A DNA stretch of 43,647 bases from NCBI RefSeq assembly GCF_003052605.1, contig NZ_QASO01000064.1, positions 1-43,647 on the forward strand. Reading direction: 5' to 3'. The DNA comes from Ectopseudomonas oleovorans (GTDB taxonomy: Bacteria > Pseudomonadota > Gammaproteobacteria > Pseudomonadales > Pseudomonadaceae). The notes under the pieces are model-generated. The model saw only the letters and a program-made list of their open reading frames with translations, did no database searches and had not been told where the DNA came from. The translations under genes were made by a program, and so were the position numbers. Shown here in pieces: positions 1 through 9,163 of this stretch (positions within the stretch are counted from its first letter, which is position 1; each line of letters opens with the position of its first letter).

Positions 1-34
1 TCGATCAGAACTTCTTCTCTCCAGCGGGAGGCGC

Positions 35-62
35 ATTCTACAGCGTTCAAAACCGCTGTCAA
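35..62 (-). promoter_or_regulatory. rRNA-type promoter, proximal of three (reads leftward)
   Basis: On the minus strand there is a perfect TTGACA (-35, 57-62), a 16-nt spacer and TAGAAT (-10, 35-40), followed by a GC-rich discriminator. This is the architecture of growth-rate-controlled Pseudomonas rrn promoters. It fires out of the window toward an expected 16S rRNA gene. In P. aeruginosa a 16S gene lies next to msrQ, which supports the reading. The rRNA itself is not in the window. Confidence 0.8.
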
Positions 63-141
63 CCACCTCTTTCAAACCGCTTTCGATCCATTCGACCGAA
101 CCACCAACAGGACTAAACCACCACCCTGTCGACCGACGCGC

Positions 142-169
142 ATTCTACACGCCAGATCCAGCTTTGCAA
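142..169 (-). promoter_or_regulatory. rRNA-type promoter, middle of three (reads leftward)
   Basis: On the minus strand TTGCAA (164-169), a 16-nt spacer and TAGAAT (142-147) are followed by GCGCG. The -10 and discriminator match the two flanking promoters. The -35 is weaker (4 of 6 bases match the consensus). It lies about 107 bp upstream of the proximal promoter. Confidence 0.65.
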
Positions 170-239
170 GCTCTTCATTCAACTTAACTTATTGATTAAC
201 AAGCAGTTTTTGAAGCGCTTCATCGCTGAAGTGGCGCGC

Positions 240-267
240 ATTCTACATCCAGCAGAATGCGCGTCAA
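240..267 (-). promoter_or_regulatory. rRNA-type promoter, distal of three (reads leftward)
   Basis: On the minus strand TTGACG (262-267), a 16-nt spacer and TAGAAT (240-245) are followed by GCGCGCC. The -35 begins two bases beyond the msrQ stop codon, so the rrn control region abuts msrQ directly. Nothing else is apparent in the gene-free stretch 1-269. Confidence 0.72.
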
Positions 268-269
268 GC

Positions 270-896
270 TTATATTTCAATTTTCTTTGGATTCTCTCGA
301 AAAAGGACGCCCGCTCTCTGCAATGCGCCCGCGACAGCGGAGAGACGCATCAGCAGCAACGCGCCACCGATCAACGCGTAAGCGAGCCACTCCCCCAGAT
401 CAGCCCGCACCACCCAGAGCATGTGCAACAAAGCCAGCAGCAAGATGGCGTAAACCAGGCGGTGCAGCGTCTTCCACTTACGGCCCAGCTTTCTGATGCT
501 GAAGCGATTGGAAGTAACGGCCAGGACAAGCAAGCCTATATAGGCCAATGCCCCCACGATTATGTAGGGGCGCTCGGAAAGATCGCGCAGCACCAGGTCC
601 AGGCGCACCCCGGCGATAAACAGCACATAGCCGGACAGGTGCAGCGTCACGTAGGCAAAGCACCACAGTCCCAGCTGTCGTCGCACGGCAATCCACCCAC
701 CCCAACGCGTCAACTGCTGCAGTGGCGTCATGGCCAGGGTGATCAACAGAAGAACCAGTGCTCCGAGCCCCAGGTTGTCCACTAAAACCTTGCCAGGGTC
801 AGGCCCCAGGAGATTGAAGACGGCGCAGTACAACCAATACAGCGGCGGCATCGATGCCGCCAGGAATACGCCGACGCGCCAAAGCCTGTAGCGCAT
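270..896 (-). CDS. msrQ: MsrQ, heme-binding membrane subunit of the MsrPQ methionine sulfoxide reductase
   Basis: This 208-residue integral membrane protein is very hydrophobic, with about six predicted transmembrane helices. It belongs to the ferric-reductase-like YedZ/MsrQ family. His86, His145 and His158 lie in or next to helices and are candidate heme ligands. In the family, MsrQ passes electrons from the quinone pool and cytoplasmic flavin reductase to periplasmic MsrP, which repairs oxidised methionines in envelope proteins. Its ATG shares one base with the msrP stop (TGATG), so the two genes are translationally coupled. The gene ends immediately before the tandem rrn promoters. Length is normal for the family. 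Confidence 0.93.
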   Translation of the reverse strand: MRYRLWRVGVFLAASMPPLYWLYCAVFNLLGPDPGKVLVDNLGLGALVLLLITLAMTPLQQLTRWGGWIAVRRQLGLWCFAYVTLHLSGYVLFIAGVRLDLVLRDLSERPYIIVGALAYIGLLVLAVTSNRFSIRKLGRKWKTLHRLVYAILLLALLHMLWVVRADLGEWLAYALIGGALLLMRLSAVAGALQRAGVLFRENPKKIEI

Positions 897-1906
897 CAGT
901 AGTACCTCGACAGATCCATACCCGCATAAAGGTCAGCGACCTCCCCATAACCATTGAACATCCGTGTATCGATCACATTCGGACTGAACAAGCCACTGGG
1001 CAGTCTCCGCTCGGTGGTCTGTGACCAGCGCGGGTGATCCACCTGCGGATTGACGTTGGCATAGAAGCCGTATTCGTTCGGTGCAATGCGTTCCCAGGTC
1101 GTCTTGGGTGCCTCATCGACCAGACTGATCCGCACGATGGACTTGATGCTCTTGAAACCATACTTCCATGGCACCACCAGACGCAGCGGCGCACCATTCT
1201 GGTTCGGCAATACACGCCCATACATCCCCACCGCCATAAAGGCCAACGGATGCATGGCCTCATCCAGACGCAGCCCCTCGACATAGGGCCAATCGATCAG
1301 CGAGAACCCCGAACGCTGGCCCGGCATGCGCTCACGATCGACCAGCGTCTCGAAACGTACATAGCGCGCCGACGAAGTGGGTTCGACCTGCTTGAGCAGA
1401 TCAGCCAACGGAAAGCCCAGCCAGGGAATGACCATGGACCAGGCCTCGACACAACGCAGCCGGTAGATGCGTTCCTCGAATGCATGCGGTTTGACCAGAT
1501 CCTCGATGGAGTAGCGCCCTGGCTTGCTTACTTCGCCATCGACCATCACCGTCCAAGGCTCACCCTGCAGCTTGCCGGCATTGGCTGCCGGATCTCCCTT
1601 GCCTATGCCAAACTCATAGAAGTTGTTGTAATGCGTGGCGTCCCTGAAAGGCGTGATGCTTTCACCTTCAGCGGTTATCGCCTGCCAGCGCGCTGCTGCC
1701 AGCTTCTCTTGAAACCAGCCCGGAGGCTTCGACGGCTCGACATCCGCGTAGACACCTGCAGCGTAAGCACTGGCCAGCCCCGGCATGGCAGCCATGGCCG
1801 CCAATGCCAGCGAGCCCTGCATTAGCTTGCGGCGGGAGAGATAAACCGACTCGGGGGTGACCTCGGACTCCAGAGCCCGAAAGGAAGGGGGAACTCGGAT
1901 GAGCAT
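896..1906 (-). CDS. msrP: MsrP, periplasmic molybdopterin-dependent methionine sulfoxide reductase catalytic subunit
   Basis: This 336-residue protein begins with a twin-arginine signal (SRRKLMQ at about 24-30, then a hydrophobic stretch ending ASA at about 47), so it is exported folded by Tat. The rest is a sulfite-oxidase-type molybdopterin domain. Cys152, in [13 protein letters not shown], is the expected molybdenum thiolate ligand. The family reduces both R- and S-methionine sulfoxide in periplasmic proteins, using electrons from MsrQ. It is the first gene of a two-gene operon with msrQ (one-base overlap). About 66 bp separate it from the end of pssA upstream, where no obvious terminator is visible. 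Length and motifs are intact. Confidence 0.95.
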   Translation of the reverse strand: MLIRVPPSFRALESEVTPESVYLSRRKLMQGSLALAAMAAMPGLASAYAAGVYADVEPSKPPGWFQEKLAAARWQAITAEGESITPFRDATHYNNFYEFGIGKGDPAANAGKLQGEPWTVMVDGEVSKPGRYSIEDLVKPHAFEERIYRLRCVEAWSMVIPWLGFPLADLLKQVEPTSSARYVRFETLVDRERMPGQRSGFSLIDWPYVEGLRLDEAMHPLAFMAVGMYGRVLPNQNGAPLRLVVPWKYGFKSIKSIVRISLVDEAPKTTWERIAPNEYGFYANVNPQVDHPRWSQTTERRLPSGLFSPNVIDTRMFNGYGEVADLYAGMDLSRYY

Positions 1907-1972
1907 GGCGACTCCGCGACTACAGTTCTAGAAGCGAACTGTAGACCACGGAACGCGGAAGAAATTACAGCA

Positions 1973-2788
1973 TCACGCCGATTTACGACGGCGTAATTGC
2001 AACAGGTACTGAATAGGCCCAGAAAACGCGTAGGCAAGGAAGATCAGAAGCAGGATACGGGGCGGATCGCTGAATACCACCGCAAACCCCAGCACAACGG
2101 CAAGAATGGCCACGAACGGCACGCGCCCCTTCAGATCCAGATCCTTGAAGCTGTAGTACTTGATATTGCTGACCATCAGGCAACCTGCAGCCGCCACCAG
2201 CAACGCCACGGCGAAGGACATGTTCGAGCCCTTGATGCCGAAGTCACTGAACGCCCAAACGGTCCCGGCAACCACACCGGCCGCAGCCGGACTGGCCAGA
2301 CCGATGAAATAGCGCTTATCGACACTACCGATCTGCGTATTGAACCGGGCCAGACGCAACGCCGCCCCGGCAACATAGATGAAGGCGACCATCCAGCCTA
2401 CTTTACCCATGCTGCCCAGCGCCCATTCGAACGCGAGCAGTGCCGGCGCCACACCGAAGGCGACCATGTCGGAAAGCGAGTCATACTCGGCACCGAATGC
2501 GCTTTGTGTATTGGTCAGGCGCGCCACACGCCCATCCAGGCTATCGAGCACCATGGCCACGAACACAGCGGCAGCAGCTACGTAGAAGTTGCCGTTCATC
2601 GCGTTGATGATGGAATAGAAACCGGCAAACAGGTTGGCCGTGGTGAACAGATTGGGCAGCAGGTAGATGCCGCGATGGCGCACCTTGCGCCCTTCGGCAT
2701 CCTGCCCTTCCTCTATGTGCTCGTCGATCGGCAGCAGGCTTTCCAGATTGTCGCCAGCCGGCTTTTGATCCTCGGGACCTTCACTCAT
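1973..2788 (-). CDS. pssA: CDP-diacylglycerol-serine O-phosphatidyltransferase
   Basis: This enzyme makes phosphatidylserine, the precursor of phosphatidylethanolamine, from CDP-diacylglycerol and serine at the inner membrane. The CDP-alcohol phosphatidyltransferase signature is complete: D82xxDG..AR, then G99xxxD103xxxD107. Multiple hydrophobic helices follow. The start was set at the ATG giving MSEGPEDQ (271 residues, the length I recall for Pseudomonas PssA). The frame is open 39 codons further upstream, but that stretch reads as non-conserved and overlaps the ilvC terminator. The short acidic N-terminus before the first helix is typical of the Pseudomonas protein. It lies downstream of ilvC on the same strand but beyond a terminator. 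Confidence 0.93.
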   Translation of the reverse strand: MSEGPEDQKPAGDNLESLLPIDEHIEEGQDAEGRKVRHRGIYLLPNLFTTANLFAGFYSIINAMNGNFYVAAAAVFVAMVLDSLDGRVARLTNTQSAFGAEYDSLSDMVAFGVAPALLAFEWALGSMGKVGWMVAFIYVAGAALRLARFNTQIGSVDKRYFIGLASPAAAGVVAGTVWAFSDFGIKGSNMSFAVALLVAAAGCLMVSNIKYYSFKDLDLKGRVPFVAILAVVLGFAVVFSDPPRILLLIFLAYAFSGPIQYLLQLRRRKSA

Positions 2789-2891
2789 TAACAACACCTT
2801 GCAACGGGTTTGACGAATTTCGACCCGGGCGCCTGAACTCGGTTCGCCACCCAGTGAGCTGGCTTTATACCAGAAGCCTCGCCCCAGAATG

Positions 2892-2916
2892 AAAAAACGC
2901 GGCATAAAGCCGCGTT
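2892..2916 (-). terminator. Rho-independent terminator of ilvC
   Basis: Read on the minus strand this is AACGCGGC, a 5-nt loop, GCCGCGTT and then a run of T. It starts 19 bases after the ilvC stop codon and separates ilvC from pssA. Confidence 0.85.
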
Positions 2917-2935
2917 CTTTCGCGCATCGCAGACC

Positions 2936-4963
<2,028 letters not shown>

Positions 4964-4976
4964 TCAGGCAATAAAA

Positions 4977-5003
4977 AGCCCCGCACCAGGCGGGGCTCTT
5001 TTT
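4977..5003. terminator. Bidirectional terminator between convergent ilvY and ilvH
   Basis: AGCCCCGC, a 5-nt loop and GCGGGGCT are flanked by an A-run on the left and a T-run on the right. It can therefore end both ilvY (plus) and ilvIH (minus). It splits ilvIH transcription from ilvC. Confidence 0.85.
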
Positions 5004-5013
5004 ACCATGACGA

Positions 5014-5505
5014 TCAGATACTCAGTACCTTGTCGCCGCGAGCGATACCGGTGACACCACTGCGCACCGTTTCCAGGATCGATGCAGTACCGACAGCCTG
5101 AATGAAGCTGTCCAGTTTGTCGCTGGTACCGGTCAGCTGCACGGTGTAGACGCTGCTGGTCACATCCACGATCTGGCCGCGGAAGATGTCGGTAGTACGC
5201 TTGACCTCGGCACGCTGGGCGCCGGTGGCCTTGATCTTCACCAACATCAGCTCGCGCTCGATGTGGGCGCTTTCCGACAGATTGACCAGCTTGACCACCT
5301 CGACCAGCTTGTTGAGGTTCTTGGTGATCTGCTCGATCACCTCATCCTGACCAACGGTGGTGAGGGTCAGACGCGACAGCGTCGGATCCTCGGTTGGCGC
5401 AACGGTGAGGCTTTCGATGTTGTAGTTACGCTGGGAGAACAGACCAACCACGCGGGACAGTGCGCCCGGCTCGTTTTCCAGCAGCAGGGAAATGATATGT
5501 CGCAT
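5014..5505 (-). CDS. ilvH: Acetolactate synthase small (regulatory) subunit
   Basis: This 163-residue regulatory subunit has an N-terminal ACT domain (MRHIISLLLENEPGALSRV, about 1-78) that binds valine for feedback inhibition, and a C-terminal ACT-like domain that contacts and activates the catalytic subunit. It starts one base after the ilvI stop codon, so it is translated from the same mRNA. Length is standard. It is followed by the bidirectional terminator shared with ilvY. Confidence 0.96.
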   Translation of the reverse strand: MRHIISLLLENEPGALSRVVGLFSQRNYNIESLTVAPTEDPTLSRLTLTTVGQDEVIEQITKNLNKLVEVVKLVNLSESAHIERELMLVKIKATGAQRAEVKRTTDIFRGQIVDVTSSVYTVQLTGTSDKLDSFIQAVGTASILETVRSGVTGIARGDKVLSI

Positions 5506-5506
5506 C

Positions 5507-7231
5507 TTAGGTCCGCTCCGTCTTGCTCAGCCACATGTCACGCATCGCACCGTCTCTGATCTGCATCGGATAGACGTGCTCGCTGGAATCCACCGCGATG
5601 TCGAGGAACACCAGGCGATTCTTCAGGGCGAAGGCTTCCTCCAGCTTGGGCTTGAGGTCCTTCAGCGAGGTGATGCGCATGCCGACATGGCCATAGGCCT
5701 CGGCCAGTTTGACGAAGTCCGGCAGCGACTCCATGTAGGAGTGCGAATAACGGCTGTTGTACTGCATGTCCTGCCATTGGCGGACCATGCCGAGGGTGCC
5801 GTTGTTCAGGTTGACGATCTTCACCGGCAGGTCGTACTGCAGGCAGGTCGACAGCTCCTGGATGTTCATCTGGATACTGCCCTCGCCGGTGACGCACGCC
5901 ACGTCGGCATCCGGGAAGTTCAGCTTGATGCCCATCGCAGCCGGGAAACCGAAGCCCATGGTGCCCAGGCCGCCGGAGTTGATCCAGCGGTTGGGCTTGT
6001 TGAAGCGGTAATACTGCGCAGCGAACATCTGGTGCTGACCAACATCGGAGGTGATGAAGGCATCACCCTTGGTCACGTCACACAGGGTTTCGATCACGGT
6101 CTGCGGCTTGATGATCGAACCGTCGCCCTCGTTGTAAGGGAACAGACGACCGCTACCACGCCACTCTTCGATCTGTTTCCACCAGCTGGCAACGGTGTCC
6201 TTGTTCGGGGTTTCGCCGATTTCCTTGAGGATGGCGACCATCTCGGTCAGCACGCTGTCCACCGGGCCGACGATCGGGATGTCAGCCTTGATGGTCTTGG
6301 AAATCGAAGCCGGGTCGATGTCGATATGGATGATCTTGGCGTTCGGGCAGAACTTGGCCGCACCGTTGATCACGCGGTCATCGAAGCGCGCACCGACCGC
6401 CAGAATCACGTCAGCATGGTGCATGGTCAGGTTGGCGGTGTAGCTGCCGTGCATGCCGAGCATGCCGATGAACTGGCGGTCGGTACCCGGATAGCCACCG
6501 AGGCCCATCAGGGTGTTGGTCACCGGCAGGTTGAGCATCTGCGCCAGCTCGGTCAGCGGCGCAGAGGCACCGCCCATGATCACGCCACCGCCGGAGTACA
6601 TGACCGGACGCTTGGCGGCCAGAAGCATCTCAGCCGCCTTGCGGATCTGGCCGGAGTGACCGCGTACCGCCGGGCTGTAGGAGCGCAGCTTGACCTTCTT
6701 CGGATAGACGTATTCGAACTTCTGGGTCGGATCGCCCATGTCTTTCGGAATGTCGACCACGACCGGACCGGGACGACCGGACTCGGCGAGATAGAACGCC
6801 TTCTTCAGCACCTCGGGGATTTCCGACGGGTGCTTGATGATGAAGCTGTGCTTCACGATCGGGCGGGAAATACCGACCATGTCGGTTTCCTGGAAGGCAT
6901 CGGTGCCGACCATGGCGCTCGGCACCTGGCCGGAGATCACCACCATCGGAATGGAATCCATGTAGGCAGTCGCAATACCGGTGATGGCATTGGTCGCGCC
7001 AGGGCCAGAGGTCACCAGCACCACACCGGCCTTGCCGGTGGCGCGGGCATAGCCGTCAGCCATATGGGTCGCTGCCTGTTCGTGACGAACCAGGATGTGG
7101 GTCACTTCCGGTTCTTTGAACAGGGCATCGTAAATATGCAGGAGAGCACCACCAGGGTACCCATAGATATGCTTAACGCCTTCGTCACGCAGGAAGCGGA
7201 CGACCATTTCAGCGCCGGATAAAAGCTCCAC
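5507..7231 (-). CDS. ilvI: Acetolactate synthase large (catalytic) subunit, GTG start
   Basis: This ThDP-dependent enzyme condenses pyruvate with pyruvate or 2-ketobutyrate, the first common step of branched-chain amino acid synthesis. The 574-residue product begins at a GTG ([13 protein letters not shown]) preceded by AGAGGTGA at good spacing. The catalytic Glu lies in [16 protein letters not shown] near the N-terminus. The ThDP/Mg region [14 protein letters not shown]...NLNNG lies near the C-terminus, and a central FAD-type domain sits between them. The frame is open for about 95 codons upstream, but those codons are low-complexity, Arg/Pro-rich and lie in the leader. It forms an operon with ilvH. 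Confidence 0.95.
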   Translation of the reverse strand: MELLSGAEMVVRFLRDEGVKHIYGYPGGALLHIYDALFKEPEVTHILVRHEQAATHMADGYARATGKAGVVLVTSGPGATNAITGIATAYMDSIPMVVISGQVPSAMVGTDAFQETDMVGISRPIVKHSFIIKHPSEIPEVLKKAFYLAESGRPGPVVVDIPKDMGDPTQKFEYVYPKKVKLRSYSPAVRGHSGQIRKAAEMLLAAKRPVMYSGGGVIMGGASAPLTELAQMLNLPVTNTLMGLGGYPGTDRQFIGMLGMHGSYTANLTMHHADVILAVGARFDDRVINGAAKFCPNAKIIHIDIDPASISKTIKADIPIVGPVDSVLTEMVAILKEIGETPNKDTVASWWKQIEEWRGSGRLFPYNEGDGSIIKPQTVIETLCDVTKGDAFITSDVGQHQMFAAQYYRFNKPNRWINSGGLGTMGFGFPAAMGIKLNFPDADVACVTGEGSIQMNIQELSTCLQYDLPVKIVNLNNGTLGMVRQWQDMQYNSRYSHSYMESLPDFVKLAEAYGHVGMRITSLKDLKPKLEEAFALKNRLVFLDIAVDSSEHVYPMQIRDGAMRDMWLSKTERT

Positions 7232-7492
7232 GTTGTTCACCTCTTGAACGCCAGTATGCCACCCGTCAACGGGTAGCCCTAAGGTAGGTCTTACTGTCAG
7301 CGGACACGCACGACGGTGATCGTGGATTCGGAACATCAGCTTGACGAGTAACGGAGCAGCCCATGGTCTTGCGGGGCCGACCCTCCCAGCGCGAGGTAAC
7401 GCGTTGCGGGTGTCACGGTTCGGCGCGGGTAGCGCCTCTTTTCCCCGAGCTGGAGGACGCTTGCGGCGGACGCCACTACGGGGGAAGGATGG
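7232..7492 (-). other. Long untranslated leader of ilvIH
   Basis: If the promoter at 7493-7521 is used, the ilvIH mRNA has a leader of about 255 nt. It contains a small stem (ACCCG/TTGA/CGGGT at 7261-7274) 30-40 nt before the start and several GC-rich potential stems. One 33-codon minus-strand frame (ATG near 7364, MGCSVTRQ...) ends in that stem, but it is not rich in Val, Leu or Ile, so classic attenuation is not supported. The gene-free stretch to 7633 holds nothing else I recognise. Confidence 0.4.
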
Positions 7493-7521
7493 ATTGTTCG
7501 GGTTCGGCGAAGGCAAGTCAA
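7493..7521 (-). promoter_or_regulatory. Candidate sigma-70 promoter for ilvIH
   Basis: On the minus strand TTGACT (7516-7521), a 17-nt spacer and AACAAT (7493-7498) form a sigma-70-like promoter. The -35 matches the consensus at 5 of 6 bases and the -10 at 4 of 6. It is the best match I see upstream of ilvI. Confidence 0.4.
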
Positions 7522-7633
7522 GAGATGGCTAACCTATTATTCAACCTGCTGCTGTGACGCATCGCAGGATGAAGATAGCCGGCTTTTGGTTATAGTAACC
7601 ATCAGCACCGCCGCTCTCGATAAAGGAAACAGC

Positions 7634-8068
7634 ATGCGCCACATGATTCTTACTGGCACCTTGATGCTCGCTTTGAGCACATCCGCCATGGCCAGCCAGG
7701 TGTACAAGTGGGTAGATGACAAGGGCGTGACCCACTTCGGCGCGCAACCTCCGCAGGGCCAACAGGCCACGACCATCAATACTGCAGCACCACCTCCCCG
7801 ACCGGCACCCAGTGAGCCGGCACCCAGTTTCGATGAACAGCTCGACCCCGAGCAGGCTGCCATCGACAAGAAGGTCAAGGAAGATGTGGCGAAGCAGGAA
7901 GCCGAGCGTAAGCAGTACTGCGAGACAGCTCGCACCAACCTGGCTCAGCTTGAGAACAATCCTCGCCTGCGCATCGAGGATGGTGGCGAGGTTCGCCGCA
8001 TCGACGAGAACGAGCGCCAGGAACGCATCACCGAACTGAAGAAGTCCATCGCAGAAAACTGCAAGTAA
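7634..8068 (+). CDS. DUF4124 domain-containing exported protein
   Basis: This 144-residue protein has an N-terminal Sec signal peptide (about 1-20, ending SAMAS). A DUF4124 motif follows directly (QVYKWVDDKGVTHFG), the short WW-like module common in Pseudomonas envelope proteins. A Pro/Ala-rich linker (about 47-70) leads to a charged helical C-terminus (about 75-144) with a single Cys pair (in KQYCET and ENCK). The start was chosen at MRHMILTG, preceded by AAAGGA. It is a single gene, divergent from ilvIH and convergent with yqcC. Function is unknown; periplasmic location is inferred from the signal. Confidence 0.85.
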   Translation: MRHMILTGTLMLALSTSAMASQVYKWVDDKGVTHFGAQPPQGQQATTINTAAPPPRPAPSEPAPSFDEQLDPEQAAIDKKVKEDVAKQEAERKQYCETARTNLAQLENNPRLRIEDGGEVRRIDENERQERITELKKSIAENCK

Positions 8069-8086
8069 TGGACTACGCGCATACCC

Positions 8087-8416
8087 TCAGGGCGTGCGCG
8101 TAAGCAGGCGATCAAATTCGCCCAGCAGCTCGACCAGCCGACGCGCAACGCTCGGCTGCTGCTGATAGACCATCTCTGCCATGGCCTGAATGCCCGATAC
8201 CGAGGGCAGTGCTACGCCGGTTTCCAGCAGAACCTTCATACGCGGTAGAAAAATCCACTGCAGCCATTGCTCGAACGCCAGCGTATCGACACAGAACGGC
8301 TCCGGGCTGGCCAGGGCCTCGGCGCTCGGCGCCTCCTCCTGCCACCAACCCTGTGCACGTAACTCACACTCGATCAGCAGCAGGTGTTCGGCCAGTGCGC
8401 TTGCACGAGCATCCAT
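8087..8416 (-). CDS. YqcC family protein (DUF446)
   Basis: This 109-residue protein is small, acidic and helical. It has the family features ECELRAQGWW, PFCVDTLAFEQWLQWIFLPRM and a central LPSVSGIQAMAE segment. In other bacteria yqcC lies beside truC; its function is not established. The ATG shares a base with the upstream TPR lipoprotein stop codon (TGATG), so it is translationally coupled to that gene and probably to mrcB transcription further upstream. Confidence 0.88.
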   Translation of the reverse strand: MDARASALAEHLLLIECELRAQGWWQEEAPSAEALASPEPFCVDTLAFEQWLQWIFLPRMKVLLETGVALPSVSGIQAMAEMVYQQQPSVARRLVELLGEFDRLLTRTP

Positions 8417-9126
8417 CAGAGATTGACTCGTGCGCGTTCACGGGCCTGGGCAGCACCAGCAGGATCACCCTGGCGCTCGCGGGCGCGGGCAATCAGATCC
8501 CACAGGCTGGCCTGCAGCGCCGGACGACCACTGGCTTGAGTCAGACCACGACGGGCCAGTTGCTCGGCCTGCGCTGCATCGCCCTGGGCCATACGTACCT
8601 CGGCAAGACGGTAGAGCACCTGCGGCTCACGCGGGGCGATGCGCTGGGCGCGTTCGAGGCTGGAGGCCGCACCATTGAGATCGCCACCGCCCTGCAACTG
8701 CTGGGCAGTGGTCAGCAGAGCCAGCACCGGACCGTCCAGTTGCTCATCGGCAGCCAGGCCGCCGCCACTGGGGATACCGCTGGGCATGCTCGGTGCAGAC
8801 GCACCGAAGCTACCCTGACTGGGTACGGCAGGCTGGCTGCTGACGGGCGGATCGAACGTCAGGCCGCCACTCGAAGTAATCGGCTGCACATCGGTCTGCA
8901 AAGGGGTAGAGACCGCACCCTGCGGCACCATCACCACCACCCCGGAGTCTTCCTCGATACGCTGTGGTGCCGCTGCAGGGCTCGCGCTGGACACAGCGCC
9001 AGAACCGCCCGACGACAGCGGAGCGCCGGCGTCGATCACCGGAATCGAGCCCTGCGGTACGGTACTGCAACCACTGAGAGCTGCCGTTGCCAGCATCGTG
9101 GCAAGCCACTTCTTGTTCACATCCAA
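8416..9126 (-). CDS. TPR-containing lipoprotein downstream of PBP1b
   Basis: This 236-residue protein has a lipoprotein signal with lipobox LSGC (Cys20). A long Ser/Gly/Pro-rich linker (about 25-130) leads to a C-terminal tetratricopeptide region (about 130-232: ALLTTAQQLQGGGDLNGAA, then LYRLAEVRMAQGDAAQAEQ). TPR lipoproteins encoded with class A PBPs can act as outer-membrane activators of them. Whether this one does so is inference from position only: it follows mrcB by 37 bp on the same strand and overlaps yqcC by one base. It does not look like LpoB. Confidence 0.82.
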   Translation of the reverse strand: MDVNKKWLATMLATAALSGCSTVPQGSIPVIDAGAPLSSGGSGAVSSASPAAAPQRIEEDSGVVVMVPQGAVSTPLQTDVQPITSSGGLTFDPPVSSQPAVPSQGSFGASAPSMPSGIPSGGGLAADEQLDGPVLALLTTAQQLQGGGDLNGAASSLERAQRIAPREPQVLYRLAEVRMAQGDAAQAEQLARRGLTQASGRPALQASLWDLIARARERQGDPAGAAQARERARVNL

Positions 9127-9163
9127 TCCTCTTCAGGTAACACCGGGATGCGCCACCCGGCCG

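Noticed and set aside
5492..7222. 576-codon open frame on the plus strand
   Set aside because: Antisense shadow of ilvI; His/Asp/Gly-rich and without domains.
7265..7366. Leader peptide attenuator for ilvIH
   Set aside because: The 33-codon frame (MGCSVTRQ...) lacks clustered Val/Leu/Ile codons and no clear terminator/antiterminator pair is visible.
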